From Chitinophaga pinensis (GTDB taxonomy: Bacteria > Bacteroidota > Bacteroidia > UKL13-3), in NCBI GenBank assembly GCA_945861965.1, contig CAMAWM010000011.1, positions 1 through 61,042 on the forward strand: a stretch of DNA of 61,042 nt, read 5' to 3'. A program made the position numbers and the translations under genes. The number at the start of each line of letters is the position of its first letter. Within the stretch, counting starts at the first letter, position 1. Below are positions 46,877 through 56,656 of this stretch, piece after piece. The notes beneath the pieces were generated by a model that saw only the letters and a program-made list of their open reading frames with translations, did not search any database and was not told where the DNA came from.

Positions 46877-47872
46877 ATGTTCCGATATTTTGTTTGTGTT
46901 TTAATTTTTACGTTTCCATTATTGGCAAAAGCCCAATTTGATGGATCCGCTGGAACAATTGGCTCTAGAGCTATTTACAAAGATTCAAGCATCATAAAAT
47001 CTTGGGCCAATAAATGCACAATAATTCGCGGTTGGCAAAATATTGCAGATACAGGATTGGGAAAAACAACTGTTGGTGATAGCAGCAATGCCATTGGAAA
47101 ATCGGATGGATCAATCGTAAGTTTGGGCGATGCCGGAGTTGCAATTGTTGAGTTTGAAAATCCAATAATTAACGAAAACGGTTTTGATTTTTGTGTGTTT
47201 GAAAATGGTTTTATGGTTCAATCTGATTCTAGCTATTTTCTTGAACTTGCCTTTGTTGAAGTTAGCAGCGATGGCGTTAATTATTTTCGTTTTCCTGCAA
47301 CATCTTTTTTAGACACAAACACACAAATTCAGAACGGACAAGGAATTGATCCAAGAAAAATAAACAACCTTGCCGGAAAATTTGTAAGCAATTATGCAAC
47401 GCCTTTTGATTTGGAAGAACTCAAAAACATTTCGCAGCTTGATTTAAACAACATTACACATGTAAAAATTATAGATGTTGTCGGATCTATTAATGACACT
47501 TTTGCTGAACGGGATAATTCGAAAAGAAAAATAAACGATCCTTGGCCAACTCCATTTTCATCATGCGGATTTGATTTGGATGCAGTGGGAGTAATTCATG
47601 AAAAGGCAACAAACAAAGTGACTGAAGTTGAAATCAAAAAAAATATTTTAGTTTATCCAAACCCAATAAAAACAGATGAAATATTGATAATAGAGAATAC
47701 TAATTCTGCTTGTCAATTAAAAATTACTGATTCAAAAGGAATAGTATTGAAAACTATTTTGCTTGGCGAAAAACAAAATAAAATTCAGCTTGAAGACTTT
47801 TGCAAAGGATTGTATTTTATAGAAATAAAAAACGAAGAAATGCGAGTTGTAAAAAAACTAATTGTTAATTGA
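46877..47872 (+). CDS. Secreted surface protein with T9SS sorting domain
   Basis: 331 residues. Signal peptide ending near AKAQ, then a domain of about 230 residues with VEFENPIINENGFDFCVFENGF and LDLNNITHVKIIDVVGS motifs, common in Bacteroidota cell-surface proteins found near btuB, then a T9SS sorting domain (VYPNPIKTDEILI ... GLYFIEIKNEE). No enzymatic motif is visible. Co-transcribed in the B12 operon, ten bases from its upstream neighbour. Confidence 0.78.
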   Translation: MFRYFVCVLIFTFPLLAKAQFDGSAGTIGSRAIYKDSSIIKSWANKCTIIRGWQNIADTGLGKTTVGDSSNAIGKSDGSIVSLGDAGVAIVEFENPIINENGFDFCVFENGFMVQSDSSYFLELAFVEVSSDGVNYFRFPATSFLDTNTQIQNGQGIDPRKINNLAGKFVSNYATPFDLEELKNISQLDLNNITHVKIIDVVGSINDTFAERDNSKRKINDPWPTPFSSCGFDLDAVGVIHEKATNKVTEVEIKKNILVYPNPIKTDEILIIENTNSACQLKITDSKGIVLKTILLGEKQNKIQLEDFCKGLYFIEIKNEEMRVVKKLIVN

Positions 47873-47873
47873 A

Positions 47874-48947
47874 ATGAAATTTTCTTTTAAAATAATATTC
47901 GTTCCGCTAATACAATTTTTTGTACAGTTATTTTGTTTGTCAACTTTTACTAGTTGCGAAAAAGAACCAAACAAATCGCAAATCATACTTCAAAATGATT
48001 CTACCACAAACGGAGTTTTTATAATCAATGAAGGAAATTTTCAGCAAGCAAATGCAAGCCTTGGTTTTATTAATTACACAAACAACATTAAATATGACGA
48101 TGTGTTTGAACCAAGTAACGGACGAGAACTTGGTGATGTTTTACAATCGATGACGATTTACAAAAACAAAATTTATTTGGTCGTCAACAACTCGGGAATT
48201 ATAGAAATTATCCATCCTCAGACATTTAAATCAATTGCAAGTATTTCAGGTTTTCGTTCTCCAAGATACCTTTTGCCAATTGACTCAAACAAAGCTTATG
48301 TTAGCGATTTATACGACAACGCTATTTCGGTTTTAGATTTAAATTCAAAGCAAATTGTAAAAAAAATTCCGCTAATCGGATGGTCTGAAGAAATGATTTC
48401 ATTGAATGGGAATACGTATGTTACCAATATGCGAAAAAATTTCATATCCGTTATTGATAATTCAACAGATGCAATTGTGGATACAATAACAACACCCTTT
48501 GCGCCTAAAAATATTTTACTCGATTCGGCAAATCGAATTTGGATTTTGTGTGGCGACAATGTTTCAAGTATCGACAACAAATATTTTATTGTAAGACTTG
48601 ATTCGTTAAACGAAAATGTAGAAATCAAGTTTGAAATTAAAACAACAAATGTTTCTGCAAATAAATTACGAATTAATAAAGATGGAAACACTCTTTTTTG
48701 GATTGATAAAGATGTATTCAAAATGAGCATTTATTCAAAAGTTTTGCCTACTCAACCAATTGTGTACTCAAATGGTAAATCATTTTATGGATTGAATATA
48801 GATCTAAAATTTAAAGAAATTTGGGTTAGCGATGTAAAAGATTTTAATTCAAACAGCGATGTATTTCAGTATGATTTCAGCGGAAATTTGCGAGGATCAT
48901 TCACCGCAGGAAAAATAACAGGCGATTTCTATTTTAGTTATAAATAA
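47874..48947 (+). CDS. btuG: BtuG-like surface lipoprotein (DUF5074/YncE-type propeller)
   Basis: About 357 residues. Lipobox FTSC (about residue 28), then a beta-propeller-like body with INEGNFQQANASLGF, GRELGDVLQSMTIYKNKIYLVVNN and GFRSPRYLLPIDSNKAYVSDLYDN. These segments recall BtuG of Bacteroides, which captures B12 with very high affinity and hands it to BtuB. Assignment rests on this resemblance and the riboswitch operon. ATG at 47874 follows the upstream stop by one base; a TTG further up is not needed. Confidence 0.75.
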   Translation: MKFSFKIIFVPLIQFFVQLFCLSTFTSCEKEPNKSQIILQNDSTTNGVFIINEGNFQQANASLGFINYTNNIKYDDVFEPSNGRELGDVLQSMTIYKNKIYLVVNNSGIIEIIHPQTFKSIASISGFRSPRYLLPIDSNKAYVSDLYDNAISVLDLNSKQIVKKIPLIGWSEEMISLNGNTYVTNMRKNFISVIDNSTDAIVDTITTPFAPKNILLDSANRIWILCGDNVSSIDNKYFIVRLDSLNENVEIKFEIKTTNVSANKLRINKDGNTLFWIDKDVFKMSIYSKVLPTQPIVYSNGKSFYGLNIDLKFKEIWVSDVKDFNSNSDVFQYDFSGNLRGSFTAGKITGDFYFSYK

Positions 48948-48970
48948 GTGTATTTTTGTGCTGCAATAAA

Positions 48971-49813
48971 ATGAAACTGAAAGTTGAAATAGATGAGCAC
49001 TCTGGTTTTTGTTTTGGAGTTGTGTTTGCCATAAAAATGGCAGAAGATATTTTGGACGAAAGCGACACTTTGTATTGCCTTGGCGATATAGTACATAACG
49101 ATGAAGAAGTGTCAAGATTGAAAGCAAAAGGTTTACAAATAATTAATCACGAAGAATTTAAAAAATTAAAAAACCAAAAAGTTTTGATTCGCGCACACGG
49201 TGAACCACCCGAAACGTATAAACTTGCTTTGGAAAACAATATTGAATTAATAGATGCAAGTTGTCCGGTTGTTTTAAAACTTCAAAACAGAGTTCGCGAA
49301 GCGTTCAACGATGACGAAAAAATAATGATTTATGGAAAACATGGACATGCAGAAGTGAAAGGTTTGGTGGGACAAACAAATGGTGAAGCAATTGTTGTAG
49401 AAACATTCGAAGATTTAGAAAAATTTGAATTGCCAAAAAAAATTCAATTGTTTAGTCAAACCACCAAACGCACAAAAAATTTATATGCCTTGAAAGCAAA
49501 TTTAGAAAATAGAGGAATAGAAGTTGATTTTAACGATACACTTTGTCGTCAGGTTTCAAACAGAGACATTCAGTTGCGCGAATTTGCAAAAGGGTTTGAT
49601 AAAATTGTTTTTGTTGCTGGAATTAAATCGTCCAATGGAAAAGTTTTGTACGATGTATGTAAAGAAAACAACCCAAATACTTTTTTTGTAAGCAGTAAAA
49701 ACGAATTGAAAACCGATTGGTTTAATGAAAACGAAAGCGTTGGAATTTGCGGAGCGACTTCTACGCCTCAATGGCAAATGCAGGAAGTAAAAGATGCCAT
49801 TTTATCTATGTAA
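48971..49813 (+). CDS. ispH: 4-hydroxy-3-methylbut-2-enyl diphosphate reductase
   Basis: 280 residues; the last enzyme of the MEP isoprenoid pathway, making IPP and DMAPP with a [4Fe-4S] cluster. The three cluster cysteines are present: Cys14 (SGFCFGV), Cys98 (DASCPVV) and Cys192 (DTLCRQV). The catalytic HGEPP segment and SQTTKRT are seen too. ATG at 48971 gives the standard N-terminus; a TTG five codons earlier is unlikely. Confidence 0.96.
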   Translation: MKLKVEIDEHSGFCFGVVFAIKMAEDILDESDTLYCLGDIVHNDEEVSRLKAKGLQIINHEEFKKLKNQKVLIRAHGEPPETYKLALENNIELIDASCPVVLKLQNRVREAFNDDEKIMIYGKHGHAEVKGLVGQTNGEAIVVETFEDLEKFELPKKIQLFSQTTKRTKNLYALKANLENRGIEVDFNDTLCRQVSNRDIQLREFAKGFDKIVFVAGIKSSNGKVLYDVCKENNPNTFFVSSKNELKTDWFNENESVGICGATSTPQWQMQEVKDAILSM

Positions 49814-49823
49814 TTTTTTTTGA

Positions 49824-50405
49824 ATGAAGTATAAATTTTTAATAATTTTCACCTTGAGTATTCTATCTTTTATTGTTTGTGGTTTCAAAAATATTTTTCA
49901 GCAAGCCAACCAAATAAATTTGGTTAAAGGCAAAACATTTCACGAATTATTTATTAATTCACTGGATGGAAAATCCAAAATAGATTTCAATCAGTTTAAA
50001 GGCAAAAAAGTTTTATGTGTAAATGTAGCAAGCGCATGTGGCTATACTTACCAATACGAAGGATTGGAAAATCTTCATCGAAAATACAAAGAAAAATTAA
50101 TTGTTGTCGGATTTCCATGCAATCAATTTGGTGGGCAAGAACCTGGATCTGCTGAAGAAATTTTGGACTTCTGTAACAAAAAATATGGAGTAACTTTTGT
50201 ACTAAGCGAAAAAATTGATGTGCGAGGTGAAAAGCAACATCCAGTTTATCAATGGCTTTGTCAACAAACTAATAATGGAAGTAAAGATGTGGAAGTGAAA
50301 TGGAATTTCGGAAAATTTTTGATTGATGAAAACGGAGAATTTGTCGAATATTTTTCATCAAAAATTAAACCAGAAGACGAAGAAATTATAAAATACCTAC
50401 GCTAA
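49824..50405 (+). CDS. Glutathione peroxidase family protein, membrane-anchored or exported
   Basis: 193 residues. An N-terminal hydrophobic stretch (about 4-20) comes before a GPx domain (about 33-193). The peroxidatic Cys72 is in NVASACGYT, with the catalytic partners Gln in GGQEPG and Trp in VKWNFGKF, and a second Cys in FPCNQF. Such bacterial enzymes usually use thioredoxin rather than glutathione. The anchor places it outside the cytoplasm. It follows ispH by ten bases. Confidence 0.9.
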   Translation: MKYKFLIIFTLSILSFIVCGFKNIFQQANQINLVKGKTFHELFINSLDGKSKIDFNQFKGKKVLCVNVASACGYTYQYEGLENLHRKYKEKLIVVGFPCNQFGGQEPGSAEEILDFCNKKYGVTFVLSEKIDVRGEKQHPVYQWLCQQTNNGSKDVEVKWNFGKFLIDENGEFVEYFSSKIKPEDEEIIKYLR

Positions 50406-50413
50406 ATTTATTT

Positions 50414-51931
50414 TTAATATTCTGAACCGCCTGAACCAATTTTGCGGTTAAAATTAAATTTTATTCCCATATAAAAATCAGCTCCCCAAATTTGTTTGGT
50501 ATACCCAAACATTTCAAAAATACGATCGCTACCTATATAAAAATACCTAACTTTCAGTGCGGCTCCAAATGCCAATTGTTGGTATTCGATCAAGCGAACA
50601 GGAAAAGAAACTTCAAGCCAACGGCTTTCAAAACGAGGTGTAAATGCAAGTGTGTTCATTCTTCTTGCATGAACAGTATTTCCATAAGGTATGCGTTGAA
50701 TCCACGTTGCATTCATGTAAATTCCCCAAATCAATCGTGCATCTGCCTGAACGCTTATACAAGTTGGTAAAAATGCCATGAAGCTTTCAGTTGAAGTAAT
50801 ATTTGCTCCGGGCAAATTGGAATAAATCCCAGTAAAAGTTCTTTCAATTTTTACAAGGTCAAGCCCATATAAAGTATCTTGTTTTACCCAACTGTGCGAA
50901 AAATTCTGATAGTTGGTTTTTTTTGTTTGGTGATTAAAATAAATAAACCCAAAATCGAGTAGTGAAACGCCTAAACGCCATTTGTTTTTGGTAAATCGTT
51001 CAAAATAGCCAAACACATTTGGGCAATAATCAAATTTGCGAACCGCGTCACCTTTTCTTAATATTACTAATCCAACGTCCAATCCCAATCCATATCCGCG
51101 CGGAAGGTAAGCTTGTCGTTCATCAGGATCGTCTTTTGCTAAGGAATAAGCCAATGTAAAATCTGCATTTCTAATTTCCATAGTTGTATTGGGTCTGTAA
51201 TAGGCCTCAGTTCCTCTGTCGTAAAAACCACCTGCAGTTAAACCAAATAACAATTTTCCGCTTGCTCCACCTTTTAGCATGTATTTAAAGTTTTCTTTCA
51301 AAACCTTAGCTTTCGTAAAACCAACTTCGTACCAACTTAAAAACCCTACATGCAAACTATTCAAATCAATTTTTTTATCCCAAAACCTAGTCATATTTAA
51401 CCCATCGTAAAAAGTATAGGTTGCATTATAATTTGAGTTGGTTAAGCTAACATAGTTTCGCAATGAGGTTGTAATTGCAAATGCCGAATTTCTTTTATTT
51501 ATCAATATGGATGGACCCATGACAAGAAGTTCGCCCATTACATATGAAATGTCTTTTACATCTCTTACAAGCGAGTGACGATATTTTCCGTCTGTCGTAT
51601 AAATAGCAGTATCTCTTGCACCCACTCTGATATTTAAATTGTTATTCATTAACCTTTGCGGAATATTGGCTTTGGGCAAATAATAACTGTTGTTGTTAAT
51701 TCCCATTCCGGTCGAAACAACATTTACATCAACATCAAATGGTTGGTTTACAATGTTTGCAGGATTGATATAAACGCTTTGTATTCCAGCGTAATTGCTA
51801 CTTATAATTCCCCATTGATTTTGTGCTGAAATCTGATTTCCCCAAATTAACTGGAAAATTAACAAACTAAAAATTCGATATGAAAATGATTTTCTATTCA
51901 AAAAGATTGAAATATAATTGGGTTTATGCAA
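50414..51931 (-). CDS. Outer-membrane-associated hypothetical protein, DUF5723-like
   Basis: 505 residues, an exported protein: a long N-terminus, a hydrophobic segment (IFSLLIFQLIWG) and a cleavage region ISAQ near residue 37. The body is rich in aromatic/alternating strands (WGIISSNYAGIQSVYINPANIV, FGLTAGGFYDRG, FTPRFESRWLEVSFPV), suggesting an outer-membrane beta-barrel of the DUF5723 type. The C-terminus runs FYMGIKFNFNRKIGSGGSEY. The only start I find is TTG at 51931. Function unknown. Confidence 0.68.
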   Translation of the reverse strand: MHKPNYISIFLNRKSFSYRIFSLLIFQLIWGNQISAQNQWGIISSNYAGIQSVYINPANIVNQPFDVDVNVVSTGMGINNNSYYLPKANIPQRLMNNNLNIRVGARDTAIYTTDGKYRHSLVRDVKDISYVMGELLVMGPSILINKRNSAFAITTSLRNYVSLTNSNYNATYTFYDGLNMTRFWDKKIDLNSLHVGFLSWYEVGFTKAKVLKENFKYMLKGGASGKLLFGLTAGGFYDRGTEAYYRPNTTMEIRNADFTLAYSLAKDDPDERQAYLPRGYGLGLDVGLVILRKGDAVRKFDYCPNVFGYFERFTKNKWRLGVSLLDFGFIYFNHQTKKTNYQNFSHSWVKQDTLYGLDLVKIERTFTGIYSNLPGANITSTESFMAFLPTCISVQADARLIWGIYMNATWIQRIPYGNTVHARRMNTLAFTPRFESRWLEVSFPVRLIEYQQLAFGAALKVRYFYIGSDRIFEMFGYTKQIWGADFYMGIKFNFNRKIGSGGSEY

Positions 51932-52004
51932 AGATTAAAATTATTTTATTGATTGAAAACAAAATTTTATAACAACAGTTTATTCTCGTTTAAAAAAGTA
52001 GAAT

Positions 52005-53678
52005 TTAATGAATATTTTTAAATCGAACTCTATGAGGAGAAACATCGCCCAAGCGTTGTTTTTTATTTTCTTCGTAATCGCTGTAGTTGCCTTCAAAATA
52101 ATACACTTGAGAGTCGCCTTCAAAAGCTAAAATATGCGTTGCAATTCTATCAATAAACCATCTATCGTGACTAATTACAACCACACATCCTGCAAAATTA
52201 TCGATGGCTTCTTCAAGCGAGCGCAGTGTGTTTACATCAATATCGTTTGTTGGTTCGTCAAGCAACAAAACATTTCCACCCTCTTTCAATGTCATAGCAA
52301 GATGAACGCGATTTCTTTCTCCGCCAGAAAGCATTCCTACTTTTTTGCTTTGATCGGTTCCGCCAAAATTAAATTTTGATATGTATGCTCGTGCCGGAAC
52401 TTGTTTTCCTGCTACTAGCATGGTTTCTGTACCACCGCTAATTACTTCAAATACTGATTTTTCGGGCAATAAATCTTTATGGCTTTGATCGACATACGCT
52501 ATTTTAACGGTTTCGCCAACATTGAATTCACCCGAATCTGATTTTTCCAATCCCATTATCATGCGGAATAAAGTTGTTTTTCCAACTCCATTCGGACCAA
52601 TGATTCCAACAATTCCTCCTTTTGGCAAACTAAAATTTAAATTCTCATAAAGCAATTTTTCGCCATATCCTTTGCTTACATTTTTTGCTTCAATCACAAC
52701 ATCGCCTAAGCGTGGTCCTGGTGGTATAAATAATTCTAATTTTTGTTCTTTTTCTTTTTGTTCTTCATTCAGCATCCGATCGTAGGCATTCAATCTTGCT
52801 TTTTGTTTGGCTTGTCTTCCTTTTGCGCCCAATCGAACCCATTCCAATTCGCGTTCCAGAGCTTTGGCTCTTTTGCTTTCTTGTTTTTCCTCTTGCTTTA
52901 GTCTTGAAGATTTTTGTTCCAACCAATTGGTGTAATTCCCTTTATAAGGAATCCCTTCGCCTCGGTCAAGTTCTAATATCCAACCAGCTACATTGTCTAA
53001 GAAATAACGATCGTGAGTTACTGCAATTACAGTTCCTGGAAAATTTTTGAGAAACTGCTCAAGCCAATCAACGCTTTCGGCATCCAAGTGATTCGTAGGT
53101 TCATCCAATAGCAATATATCCGGATTGGAAAGCAACAATCTGCACAATGCAACACGTCTGCGTTCGCCTCCAGATAAAATATTTACTGGCGAATCGGCAT
53201 CCGGACAGCGCAACGCATCCATTGCTTTTTCTAATTTATTATCCAATTCCCAAGCATCGTTTTGATCTAATTTTTCCATCACCGCAGCTTGTCTATCTAA
53301 AATCTTCATCATTGCGTCTCCCTCAAGGTTTGGATCTGCAAGTTTGTTGTTGATTTCTTCAAACTCAGCTAACAAATCTGTTATTTCTTTCACGCCTTCT
53401 TTCACACATTCCAACACAGTTTTGGTTTCGTCAAGTTGTGGTTCTTGTTCCAAAAATCCAATGCGATAATCTTTATCAAATACTACTTCGCCATTAAATG
53501 ATTTATCTACTCCTGCAATTATTCTAAGCAAACTTGATTTTCCAGATCCGTTCAATCCCAATACACCGATTTTTGCTCCGTAAAAAAACGAGAGATAAAT
53601 GTCTTTTAATACTTGTTTATTTGGTGGATGGATTTTGCTTACTCCAGCCATCGAAAAAATAATCTTATTATCTGCCAT
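52005..53678 (-). CDS. ettA: Energy-dependent translational throttle protein EttA (ABC-F)
   Basis: 557 residues with two ABC domains. First Walker A is GLNGSGKSS, signature LSGGERRRV, and Walker B LLLDEPTNHLD; second Walker A GPNGVGKTT, signature LSGGERNRV, and LLLDEPTNDID. The linker (about 245-310) is the tRNA-interacting arm with many charged residues. EttA binds the ribosomal E site and gates translation with the ATP/ADP ratio. It is 53 bases downstream of the tRNA on the same strand and ends next to nothing else. Confidence 0.95.
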   Translation of the reverse strand: MADNKIIFSMAGVSKIHPPNKQVLKDIYLSFFYGAKIGVLGLNGSGKSSLLRIIAGVDKSFNGEVVFDKDYRIGFLEQEPQLDETKTVLECVKEGVKEITDLLAEFEEINNKLADPNLEGDAMMKILDRQAAVMEKLDQNDAWELDNKLEKAMDALRCPDADSPVNILSGGERRRVALCRLLLSNPDILLLDEPTNHLDAESVDWLEQFLKNFPGTVIAVTHDRYFLDNVAGWILELDRGEGIPYKGNYTNWLEQKSSRLKQEEKQESKRAKALERELEWVRLGAKGRQAKQKARLNAYDRMLNEEQKEKEQKLELFIPPGPRLGDVVIEAKNVSKGYGEKLLYENLNFSLPKGGIVGIIGPNGVGKTTLFRMIMGLEKSDSGEFNVGETVKIAYVDQSHKDLLPEKSVFEVISGGTETMLVAGKQVPARAYISKFNFGGTDQSKKVGMLSGGERNRVHLAMTLKEGGNVLLLDEPTNDIDVNTLRSLEEAIDNFAGCVVVISHDRWFIDRIATHILAFEGDSQVYYFEGNYSDYEENKKQRLGDVSPHRVRFKNIH

Positions 53679-53693
53679 ACTTAAAAAATTTGT

Positions 53694-53725
53694 TTAAAAA
53701 ATTAAGCCGGTAATTTGCCGGCTTA
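53694..53725 (-). terminator. Intrinsic terminator downstream of the tRNA
   Basis: On the minus strand an 8-bp stem (TAAGCCGG pairing with CCGGCTTA, 53703-53725) is followed by a T-rich run (about 53694-53702). It sits just after the 3' end of the tRNA and before ettA. Confidence 0.8.
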
Positions 53726-53730
53726 GTTTG

Positions 53731-53804
53731 TGGGCCCTGTTGGAATCGAACCAACCACCCCCTGATTATGAGTCAGATGCTCTAACCGAATGAGCTAAGG
53801 GCCC
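53731..53804 (-). tRNA. tRNA with CAU anticodon, probably tRNA-Ile2 (lysidine type)
   Basis: Read on the minus strand it starts GGGCCCUUAGCUCA and ends AGGGCCC plus discriminator A; the 7-bp acceptor stem pairs perfectly. The D arm is GCUC...GAGC, the anticodon loop is CUCAUAA (anticodon CAU), and the T arm has GGUUCGAUUCC. CAU can mean elongator Met, initiator Met or Ile2. The GGGCCCUUAGCUCA start and GACUCAUAAUC loop look more like E. coli ileX than either Met tRNA, so I favour Ile2, modified by TilS. CCA is not encoded. Confidence 0.9.
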
Positions 53805-53877
53805 CCTTTAATAAAAAAGGTGGGCAAAAGTAGCTTTTTCTTTTCTTGTTGCAAAGCTACTTTTGAGAAAAACTTTC

Positions 53878-54504
53878 ATGCAAAAAATTAAAGCAATACT
53901 ATTTGATTTGGGTGGTGTAATCTTAAATCTTGATACTCAAAAAACCATTGATTCTTTTATAGCTTTAGGTGCCGATTTAAATGTGTTTCAAACAAAATCA
54001 GCAATTTTTGAAATGTACGAATGCGGTAAAATTAGCACAAGCGATTTTATACTTTCATTGAAAAAAGAGTTGCCCGAATATATAAGTGAAGCATTAATTA
54101 TTGAAGCATGGAATGCGATGCTTCTTGATTTGCCAGCACAAAGTTTAGAAATTCTAAAAGAATTAAAATCTAAATACAAACTCTTTTTGATTAGCAATAC
54201 CAACGAACTTCACATATCTGGGTTTGATAAAATATTTGAAAAATCGTATCCCTTAGATTCTTGGAAAAACTATTTTGATGCAATTTATTATTCACATAAT
54301 ATTGGATTGCGAAAACCAAATGCTTCCGTTTTTAACTTTATTTTAATGGAACAAAATTTGACAGCAAGAGAAACTGTTTTTATTGACGACACTGAAATGC
54401 ATTGCAATGCAGCCAGCGAATTGGGATTAAAAACAATTCATGCTAAGCAAGTACTTGGCACTTGGTTTTTTGAGGAGCTAAAAAAAATCGAAGAAGAAAA
54501 ATAA
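53878..54504 (+). CDS. HAD-superfamily hydrolase, YihX-like
   Basis: 208 residues. HAD motifs in order: LFDLGGVILNL (nucleophile Asp with Gly two residues later, as in YihX/epoxide-hydrolase-type HADs), LISNTNE (motif II), GLRKPNASVF (motif III Lys) and VFIDDTEMH (motif IV). A cap domain of four helices lies between motifs I and II. It probably dephosphorylates a sugar phosphate or nucleotide. ATG at 53878 is used; a TTG five codons up is unlikely. Confidence 0.88.
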   Translation: MQKIKAILFDLGGVILNLDTQKTIDSFIALGADLNVFQTKSAIFEMYECGKISTSDFILSLKKELPEYISEALIIEAWNAMLLDLPAQSLEILKELKSKYKLFLISNTNELHISGFDKIFEKSYPLDSWKNYFDAIYYSHNIGLRKPNASVFNFILMEQNLTARETVFIDDTEMHCNAASELGLKTIHAKQVLGTWFFEELKKIEEEK

Positions 54505-54519
54505 AAACGCAATCTGCAA

Positions 54520-56604
54520 TCAGACAATTTCGTTCAAAGGCTTTTCAATTTTCTGCTCTTCGTTTTCAGGTATTACTTTTTCGTTTTCTGCAGTTTTTGC
54601 AGCATTCATTTCGTCCAATTCTTTGTGTTTGTAATCAAAGGGACGTTTACCCAATACAATTTCCAAATCGTGCTGAAAAATAATTTCTTTTTGCAAAAGT
54701 AATTTTGCTACTTCTTCTAACTTCTCGCGTTTTGAGATAAGAAGTTCTTTTGTTTTTTCGTAGCAGAGTTCTATTTGTTTTCTTACCTCTTCGTCAATTA
54801 ATTCTGCTGTTTTATCGCTATATGGTTTTGTAAATCCATATTCGTTGTTTGGATCATTGAAACTTATATTTCCAACCTTAGAATTCATTCCGTAAATGGT
54901 AACCATAGCATACGCCATTTTTGTTATTCTCTCCAAATCGTTTTGAGCTCCCGTGCTAATTTTTCCAAATACAATGTCTTCCGCAACTCTTCCGCCCAAT
55001 GTCATACACATTATATTTATCATTTGCTCGGTGGTATAAAGATATTGGTCTTTGGGTAAATACTGCGCATAACCCAATGCGGCTACTCCCCGAGGAACAA
55101 TAGATACTTTTACCAATGGATCAACGTGCTCAAGAAACCATCCAGAAATTGCGTGGCCGGCTTCGTGATAAGCGATGATTTGTTTTTCCTCGTCCGATAT
55201 AACTTTATTCTTTTTTTCAAGCCCACCAATTACTCTATCAATTGCAGCTTGAAAATCGTTCATGTCCACTTTATTTTTATTGCCTCTGGCAGCAATCAAT
55301 GCAGCTTCGTTGCACACATTCATAATTTCGGCACCAGCAAAACCAGCAGTTTGAGTAGCTAATTTATTTTCGTCAACATCGTCAGCGCGTTTTATTGGCT
55401 TTAAGTGAACTTTAAATATGGCGGCTCTTCCTTTCAAATCAGGTTTGTCAATTGAAATTTGCCTGTCAAATCGTCCAGGGCGAAGCAATGCTGGATCTAA
55501 AATATCAGGGCGATTTGTTGCGGCTAAAATTATAATTCCAATATCGGTAGAAAATCCATCCATTTCGGTCAACAATTGATTCAGCGTATTTTCACGTTCA
55601 TCGTTTGAGCCTTGCATAGCTGTTCTTCCTCGAGCCCTACCAACGGCATCAATTTCATCAATAAAAATTATACAAGGCGCTTTTTCTTTTGCTTGACGAA
55701 ACAAATCGCGAACTCGGCTTGCTCCAACTCCAACAAACATTTCGACAAAATCGCTTCCCGAAAGAGAGAAAAATGGCACGGCTGCTTCTCCAGCAACTGC
55801 TTTTGCAAGCAACGTTTTTCCTGTTCCTGGCGAACCAAAAAGCAGCGCACCTTTTGGAATTTTACCTCCAAGCGAGGTGTATTTTTTAGGATTTTTCAGA
55901 AAATCAACAATCTCCATTACCTCTTCTTTGGCCTCGTCTAGGCCGGCAACATCTTTAAATGTTATTTTTACATGTGCTTCCTTGTCGAAAAGCTGCGCAC
56001 GAGATTTCCCAATATTAAATATCTGAGAACCCCCTCCTGAACCTCCGCCACCCGACATTCTGCGAAACATGAATACACTAAATCCAATTAAAATTAAAAT
56101 AGGAAGCCAATTTAATAAACCACCAAATAAATCGCTTTGTGTAACGTACTCAACCGAAATTTTTTCGTTATCCAAAAAATCTTTTTGAGCGTCTTTTAAG
56201 TCATCGTTAAATTGTTTTACATCGCCAATTTCAAAATAATAGTGAGGCCCAACATTGTCAGTAAAAACGCCTTTATCTCTAAGTTTTTTGTATTTTTCGT
56301 TGCTTAGTGATTCTTTTTTTAAATACACATCTGCACGGTTTTTATTTACGATAATAATTTTTGATACATCGTGCGATTTCAGCATGTTGTTGTTTACCTC
56401 AAACCAAGTTGATTTTAATGCAACATCGTGCGGTATAAACCAAGTAGCCAAAAAAACAACGGCAATAACTCCGTAAATCCAATAAAAGTTAAATTTTGGA
56501 AGATTGGTTTTTTTCTTAGTTGCTGTATCTCCGTTTTCAGGTCTTAAATCGTCTGAGTTTAGCGGATTATTATTTGATGAGTTTTCGTTTGTATTTTCTG
56601 CCAT
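54520..56604 (-). CDS. ftsH: ATP-dependent zinc metalloprotease FtsH
   Basis: 694 residues. Two membrane helices (about 41-57 and 165-181) flank a periplasmic domain. The AAA module has Walker A GSPGTGKT (257-264), Walker B IIFIDEID and the second region of homology ([17 protein letters not shown]). The protease site is HEAGH (480-484). The C-terminus is Glu/Lys-rich. It degrades unneeded membrane and regulatory proteins. The opposite-strand HAD gene ends 16 bases away. Confidence 0.97.
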   Translation of the reverse strand: MAENTNENSSNNNPLNSDDLRPENGDTATKKKTNLPKFNFYWIYGVIAVVFLATWFIPHDVALKSTWFEVNNNMLKSHDVSKIIIVNKNRADVYLKKESLSNEKYKKLRDKGVFTDNVGPHYYFEIGDVKQFNDDLKDAQKDFLDNEKISVEYVTQSDLFGGLLNWLPILILIGFSVFMFRRMSGGGGSGGGSQIFNIGKSRAQLFDKEAHVKITFKDVAGLDEAKEEVMEIVDFLKNPKKYTSLGGKIPKGALLFGSPGTGKTLLAKAVAGEAAVPFFSLSGSDFVEMFVGVGASRVRDLFRQAKEKAPCIIFIDEIDAVGRARGRTAMQGSNDERENTLNQLLTEMDGFSTDIGIIILAATNRPDILDPALLRPGRFDRQISIDKPDLKGRAAIFKVHLKPIKRADDVDENKLATQTAGFAGAEIMNVCNEAALIAARGNKNKVDMNDFQAAIDRVIGGLEKKNKVISDEEKQIIAYHEAGHAISGWFLEHVDPLVKVSIVPRGVAALGYAQYLPKDQYLYTTEQMINIMCMTLGGRVAEDIVFGKISTGAQNDLERITKMAYAMVTIYGMNSKVGNISFNDPNNEYGFTKPYSDKTAELIDEEVRKQIELCYEKTKELLISKREKLEEVAKLLLQKEIIFQHDLEIVLGKRPFDYKHKELDEMNAAKTAENEKVIPENEEQKIEKPLNEIV

Positions 56605-56656
56605 TCTTATCCTATTTTTTGTAAAAGTATAAATTGTTATTTGCTGTCAAAACCAA

